From an archaeon (GTDB lineage: Archaea > Iainarchaeota > Iainarchaeia > Iainarchaeales > Iainarchaeaceae): a stretch of 7,546 nucleotides of DNA. Below are positions 5,361-7,546 of the stretch, one piece after another. Each line of letters starts with the position of its first letter. The stretch's first letter is position 1. The position numbers and the translations under genes are program-made. A model generated the notes under the pieces. That model ran no database searches. It was given only the letters and a program-made list of their open reading frames with translations, and was not told the origin of the DNA. The stretch spans positions 1 to 7,546 of the forward strand of contig JANLHD010000011.1 in NCBI GenBank assembly GCA_024653865.1, read 5' to 3'.

Positions 5361-5963
5361 ATGGGTGACCCGAAAAAAAGAAGGAAGATGTACCAGACCC
5401 CGCGCAAAAAGTGGGACAAGCAATTGCTCGCAAGCGAACGCAAGCTCCTTGACTTTTACGGCATAAAAAACAAGAAGGAGCTAAGAAAGCACGAGGCATG
5501 GCTCAAGAACAAGAGGCAGATTGCGAGAAAGCTCCTTGCGCTCCAATTGGACAAGCGCGTGACGCGCGAAAAGGAACTCATGAGCAGCCTCTCGAGAATA
5601 GGGCTCGCAAAACCAGGGACAACGACCCTTGATGACATTCTTGCACTACAAATAGAGGCGCTTCTTGAAAAAAGGCTGCAAACCATTGTACTTAGAAAGG
5701 GGCTTGCGAACACCTCGAAACAGGCGAGGCAGTTCATAACGCACGGCCACATCGCGGTCAGGGGAAGAAAAATAGATTCGCCAAGCTACCTTGTGCTTCT
5801 CGAAGAGGCCGGGGAAGTCGGATGGTACAAGACGCCTCTGCAGGTTGAAAACGCGCCGCAGAAAAAGGACATGAAAAAGGAATTCGAGGAAGCAAAAGGC
5901 GAAGAGGCCGCGCTGGAAACGGAGCCTGCAGTTAAAATTGATGATGTGAAGGTGGATGAATGA
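5361..5963 (+). CDS. rps4: Small ribosomal subunit protein uS4
   Basis: A primary 16S rRNA-binding protein that nucleates 30S assembly. It has 200 residues and starts [20 protein letters not shown], the archaeal form (M-G-D-P-K-x-x-R-K-x-Y-x-T-P-x-x-P/K-W). The helical domain has [17 protein letters not shown] (33-49). The S4 RNA-binding domain covers about 103-148 with [20 protein letters not shown] (105-124) and [20 protein letters not shown] (125-144). WYKTPL (155-160) follows, and the end is an acidic tail (about 166-200, [18 protein letters not shown] and so on). No N-terminal zinc Cys are present, and the protein has no Cys at all. The gene lies 6 nt after uS13 and overlaps uS11 as ATGA. 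Confidence 0.96.
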   Translation: MGDPKKRRKMYQTPRKKWDKQLLASERKLLDFYGIKNKKELRKHEAWLKNKRQIARKLLALQLDKRVTREKELMSSLSRIGLAKPGTTTLDDILALQIEALLEKRLQTIVLRKGLANTSKQARQFITHGHIAVRGRKIDSPSYLVLLEEAGEVGWYKTPLQVENAPQKKDMKKEFEEAKGEEAALETEPAVKIDDVKVDE

Positions 5964-6343
5964 GCAGGAAGGGAATAGTGCATATTTATGCGTCAAGCAA
6001 CAACACGATAATTCTTTTGACCGATTCCACCGGCGCCGAGACGATTGCAAAGTGCAGCGGCGGAATGGTGGTCAAATCACAGCACAAGGAAGGAAGCCCC
6101 TACGCCGCAATGAAGGTCGCGGAAATCGTGGCGGAAAAGGCGCGCGACAAGGGCATTGACGAGGTTTCAATCAAGGTGCGCGGCCAGGGCGGAATTTTGC
6201 CAAAAAACCCCGGGCAGGGCGCGGAAGCTGCAATACTCTCGCTTACAAGAAACAACATCAGGATTCGCACAATTGAAAACGTGACTCCGATACCCCACGA
6301 CGGGTGCAGGAGAAAAAAGAGGCACAGGAGCAAGAAGGACTAA
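5960..6343 (+). CDS. rps11: Small ribosomal subunit protein uS11
   Basis: uS11 lines the 30S platform near the E site and mRNA exit. It has 127 residues with the archaeal/eukaryotic features: [20 protein letters not shown] (5-24), where H-I-x-A-S-x-N-N-T is diagnostic, then [20 protein letters not shown] (25-44), [20 protein letters not shown] (46-65) and [10 protein letters not shown] (69-78). The C-terminal end is [20 protein letters not shown] (106-125), nearly invariant P-x-P-x-D-x-x-R-x-K-x-x-R. The ATG overlaps the uS4 stop, and GGTGG at 5951-5955 provides a ribosome-binding site 4 nt upstream. Gene order uS13-uS4-uS11-Rpo3 is the standard archaeal alpha-type arrangement. Confidence 0.97.
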   Translation: MSRKGIVHIYASSNNTIILLTDSTGAETIAKCSGGMVVKSQHKEGSPYAAMKVAEIVAEKARDKGIDEVSIKVRGQGGILPKNPGQGAEAAILSLTRNNIRIRTIENVTPIPHDGCRRKKRHRSKKD

Positions 6344-6345
6344 TT

Positions 6346-6351
6346 AGGGGG
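6346..6351 (+). promoter_or_regulatory. Purine-rich ribosome-binding site for rpo3
   Basis: AGGGGG lies in the 18-nt gap between uS11 and rpo3, 10 nt before the ATG at 6362. It is the only visible ribosome-binding candidate in the gap, and the spacing is wider than at other starts here. Confidence 0.4.
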
Positions 6352-6361
6352 CGCTAGAGTT

Positions 6362-7042
6362 ATGGATGTCAAGGTTTTAAAGCAGGAAGATGAGAGGGCA
6401 ATAATTCTGTTCAAGGGCACGAACCACGCCTTCGTGAATGCGCTAAGAAGGCAGATAATGGTCGGAACCCCGATACTCGCAATCGAGGACGTTCACTTTT
6501 ACGAAAACAACGGAGTTATGGCGGATGAAATGCTCTCGCACAGGCTCGGGCTCACTCCGCTCAAAATGGATTCCAAAAAATACAAGGCGGGGGACACGGT
6601 GAAACTCGTGCTCGAAAAAGAGGGGCCGGGAATAGTTTACTCCAAGGACATCAAGAGCACCGACCCAAAGATAGAGCCTTCAATGCCCAACATTCCGCTT
6701 ATGAAACTCGGAGAGGGCCAAAAATTGAAGGTGGAAATGGACGCCATAGTTGGCACGGGAAAAGAGCACGCCAAATTCCAGCCCGCGGTTGTATCATACA
6801 CCGAACTGCCCATATTGGGAAAGGGAAAGTACAAGGCGGATATACTTGAAATGATTGTCGAGGAAAAGCAAAGGGACATAATCCCGGAAAAAGGCGAAAA
6901 CATAGAGTACGACCCGACCACTTTCGTATTCACGATTGAATCACACGGCAACATGACGCCAAAAGAGCTTTTGGCGAATGCGGTCGAGGAATTGACGGAA
7001 AAAACAAAGGAATTCCGCAAGGAGTTAAAGAATTTAAGTTGA
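6362..7042 (+). CDS. rpo3: DNA-directed RNA polymerase subunit Rpo3 (RpoD)
   Basis: Archaeal Rpo3 pairs with Rpo11 to form the assembly platform of RNA polymerase, equivalent to the bacterial alpha dimer and eukaryotic Rpb3/Rpb11. It has 226 residues. The dimerisation domain shows FVNALRRQIMVGTPILAIED (24-43) and ENNGVMADEMLSHRLGLTPL (48-67). The second alpha-like motif is GTGKEHAKFQPA (131-142), and the C-terminal helix SHGNMTPKELLANAVEELTE (194-213) closes the fold. Many archaeal Rpo3 proteins carry a ferredoxin-like [4Fe-4S] domain with four or more Cys in the region after A-K-F-Q-P-A. Here the corresponding stretch (about 145-188) is short and the whole protein lacks Cys, so no cluster can bind. 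The gene follows uS11 after 18 nt and precedes a tRNA gene. Confidence 0.96.
   Translation: MDVKVLKQEDERAIILFKGTNHAFVNALRRQIMVGTPILAIEDVHFYENNGVMADEMLSHRLGLTPLKMDSKKYKAGDTVKLVLEKEGPGIVYSKDIKSTDPKIEPSMPNIPLMKLGEGQKLKVEMDAIVGTGKEHAKFQPAVVSYTELPILGKGKYKADILEMIVEEKQRDIIPEKGENIEYDPTTFVFTIESHGNMTPKELLANAVEELTEKTKEFRKELKNLS
7031..7040 (+). promoter_or_regulatory. Possible TATA-like element upstream of tRNA-Leu
   Basis: AATTTAAGTT at the 3' end of rpo3 is A/T-rich and centred about 36 nt before the mature tRNA 5' end, so it could drive the tRNA with a short leader. The match is weak and overlaps coding sequence. Read-through from rpo3 followed by RNase P cleavage is an equally good explanation. Confidence 0.22.
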
Positions 7043-7071
7043 TTGATGCAGAAGGCATTTGTCCGTAAGGT

Positions 7072-7202
7072 GCAGGAGTACCGAAGCGGTCAAACGGGCA
7101 GGACTTAAGCAGCCTTTTTCGCTCACGCAAAAAACGTTGGCGAAAGGACTGAAGAAATCCTGTGGCTAAGTGCCTTCGGAGGTTCGAACCCTCCCTCCTG
7201 CA
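7072..7202 (+). tRNA. tRNA-Leu (anticodon UAA) with intron
   Basis: The acceptor stem is GCAGGAG (7072-7078) with CTCCTGC (7195-7201), discriminator A7202. U8-A9 is followed by a 3-bp D stem, CCG (7081-7083) with CGG (7095-7097), whose loop carries GG at 7088-7089. The anticodon stem is CAGGA (7099-7103) with TCCTG (7158-7162). The spliced anticodon loop is CTTAAGA, so the anticodon is TAA (7106-7108) and reads UUA codons, with G37 as expected for Leu. A 15-nt variable arm (7163-7177, stem GGC/GCC) makes it class II. The T arm is GGAGG (7178-7182), TTCGAAC, CCTCC (7190-7194). CCA is not encoded. The mature length is 84 nt after removal of 47 nt. A tRNA-Leu gene before eL18 is also known in haloarchaea. 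Confidence 0.95.
7110..7156 (+). other. tRNA-Leu intron (47 nt, position 37/38)
   Basis: The insert between G37 (7109) and A38 (7157) folds as an archaeal bulge-helix-bulge. The 3-nt bulge 7108-7110 (AG|C) and the bulge 7155-7157 (AA|A) are both cut after the second base. The central helix pairs 7104-7106 with 7152-7154 (C-G, U-A, U-A); the fourth position is A7107 opposite G7151, a mismatch. The inner helix pairs AG (7111-7112) with CT (7149-7150), then CCTTT (7113-7117) with AAAGG (7143-7147) after a bulged A7148, and CGC (7120-7122) with GCG (7140-7142). The fold fixes the intron borders and implies removal by the tRNA splicing endonuclease. No open frame or homing endonuclease fits in it. 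Confidence 0.88.
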
Positions 7203-7214
7203 TTAATCAATTTC

Positions 7215-7229
7215 AAAAAAAAAAAAAAA
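7215..7229 (+). repeat. Homopolymer run of 15 A in the eL18 leader
   Basis: Fifteen consecutive A lie between the tRNA 3' end and eL18, in a 42-nt spacer. On the + strand it is an unstructured A-rich leader. Read on the other strand it is T15, the kind of tract that stops archaeal RNA polymerase, but no gene on that strand is visible here. Run length could be affected by sequencing or assembly error. Confidence 0.85.
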
Positions 7230-7244
7230 TGGATTTGGATTTTT

Positions 7245-7546
7245 ATGAGAACCGGGCCTACGAAAAAAGGAACAAGGGAAACAATTGCAATGCTGCAGAG
7301 GCATTCGCGCAAGGCGAAAAAGAGCCTTTGGAAGACTCTTGCAAAAGGGGTCGCCAAGACCTCAAGGCTCAGGGTTTATGTGAACATTTTCGAATTGAAT
7401 AAAATCGCAAAAAAGAATCCGGGAAAAACAATTGCGGTCCCGGGAAAGGTTTTGGCGACGGGCGAGGTGGAAGGCAAGTTGGTTATTGCGTGCCTTGATT
7501 GCTCGCAGGCCGCGAGGAAGAAAATCGAGGCGGCGAAGGGAAAAGT
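7245..7546 (+). CDS. rpl18e: Large ribosomal subunit protein eL18, N-terminal part (3' truncated)
   Basis: An archaeal/eukaryotic 50S protein related in fold to bacterial uL15. The frame from ATG 7245 stays open to the right edge, giving 100 residues. It begins MRTGPTKKGTRETIAMLQRH and continues SRKAKKSLWKTLAKGVAKTS, RLRVYVNIFELNKIAK (41-56) and GKTIAVPGKVLATGEV (60-75), matching archaeal eL18 (T-x-P, L-x-x-x-S-x-K-x-x-x-x-x-W, V-N-x-x-x-I/L-x-x, V-V-P-G-K-V-L-G-x-G). The usual V-L-G-x-G reads V-L-A-T-G. No ATG, GTG or TTG lies in frame between the tRNA and 7245, so the start is clear. No strong Shine-Dalgarno precedes it, only GGAT at 7237-7240. In archaea uL13 and uS9 usually follow. Confidence 0.94.
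   Translation, partial: MRTGPTKKGTRETIAMLQRHSRKAKKSLWKTLAKGVAKTSRLRVYVNIFELNKIAKKNPGKTIAVPGKVLATGEVEGKLVIACLDCSQAARKKIEAAKGK

Noticed and set aside
7039..7152. Possible C/D box RNA: TGATTGATG before the tRNA and CTGA in the intron (7149-7152)
   Set aside because: The upstream box does not match the C box consensus (RUGAUGA), no paired D' and C' boxes are seen, and CTGA is explained by the intron splicing fold.
7229..7402. Short frame of 57 codons starting at the end of the A-run (MDLDFYENRAYEKRN...)
   Set aside because: It overlaps the start of eL18 in another frame, no ribosome-binding site precedes it, and the eL18 frame from 7245 has the full family signature.
1..7546. CRISPR array, insertion sequence, attachment site or other mobile element
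   Set aside because: No direct repeats with regular spacers, terminal inverted repeats, transposase or integrase motifs are present. A tRNA gene can be an integration site, but no repeated tRNA 3' end is seen in the window.

Overview
The window is an archaeal spc/alpha-type ribosomal protein cluster. All genes are on the + strand and most overlap or nearly touch. The archaeal assignment rests on proteins that bacteria lack (eL19, eL34, eL14, eL18), archaeal-type uS4, uS5, uS11, uS13, uL15, uL18 and uL30, an Rpo3 subunit, an archaeal SecY, a DUF106 insertase, and an intron at position 37/38 of a tRNA-Leu gene. The compact genes, the absence of adk, cmk and cbf5 from their usual archaeal slots, and the loss of Cys motifs suggest a reduced lineage such as a DPANN archaeon (Micrarchaeota- or Diapherotrites-like). 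That placement is a guess from gene content, not a phylogeny.

Layout. Bases 1-3702 hold the end of eL19, then uL18, uS5, uL30, uL15 and SecY, joined by ATGA overlaps or gaps of at most 11 nt. A 61-nt gap after secY carries a TATA-like element and starts a second block: the DUF106 insertase, eL34, eL14, uS13, uS4, uS11 and Rpo3 (3764-7042). After 29 nt comes a tRNA-Leu(UAA) gene with a 47-nt intron (7072-7202). A 42-nt spacer with a run of 15 A then leads to eL18, which runs off the right edge. No stretch over 300 bases lacks a gene.

How the genes work together. The cluster makes small- and large-subunit ribosomal proteins, the assembly-platform subunit of RNA polymerase, the SecY translocation channel and an Oxa1-type membrane insertase, which links translation, transcription and membrane protein insertion. 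Start sites follow a common rule: a GGTGA-like Shine-Dalgarno core 4-5 nt before the start codon, often inside the end of the upstream gene, which suggests translational coupling.

This is mostly an ordinary housekeeping region and I found no undescribed system. The points most worth a second look are the tRNA intron with one non-canonical pair in its splicing motif, the eL34 that has lost three of four zinc-ligand Cys, the Cys-free uS5 and Rpo3, the missing enzyme genes, and the possibility that tRNA processing sets the 5' end of the eL18 mRNA.
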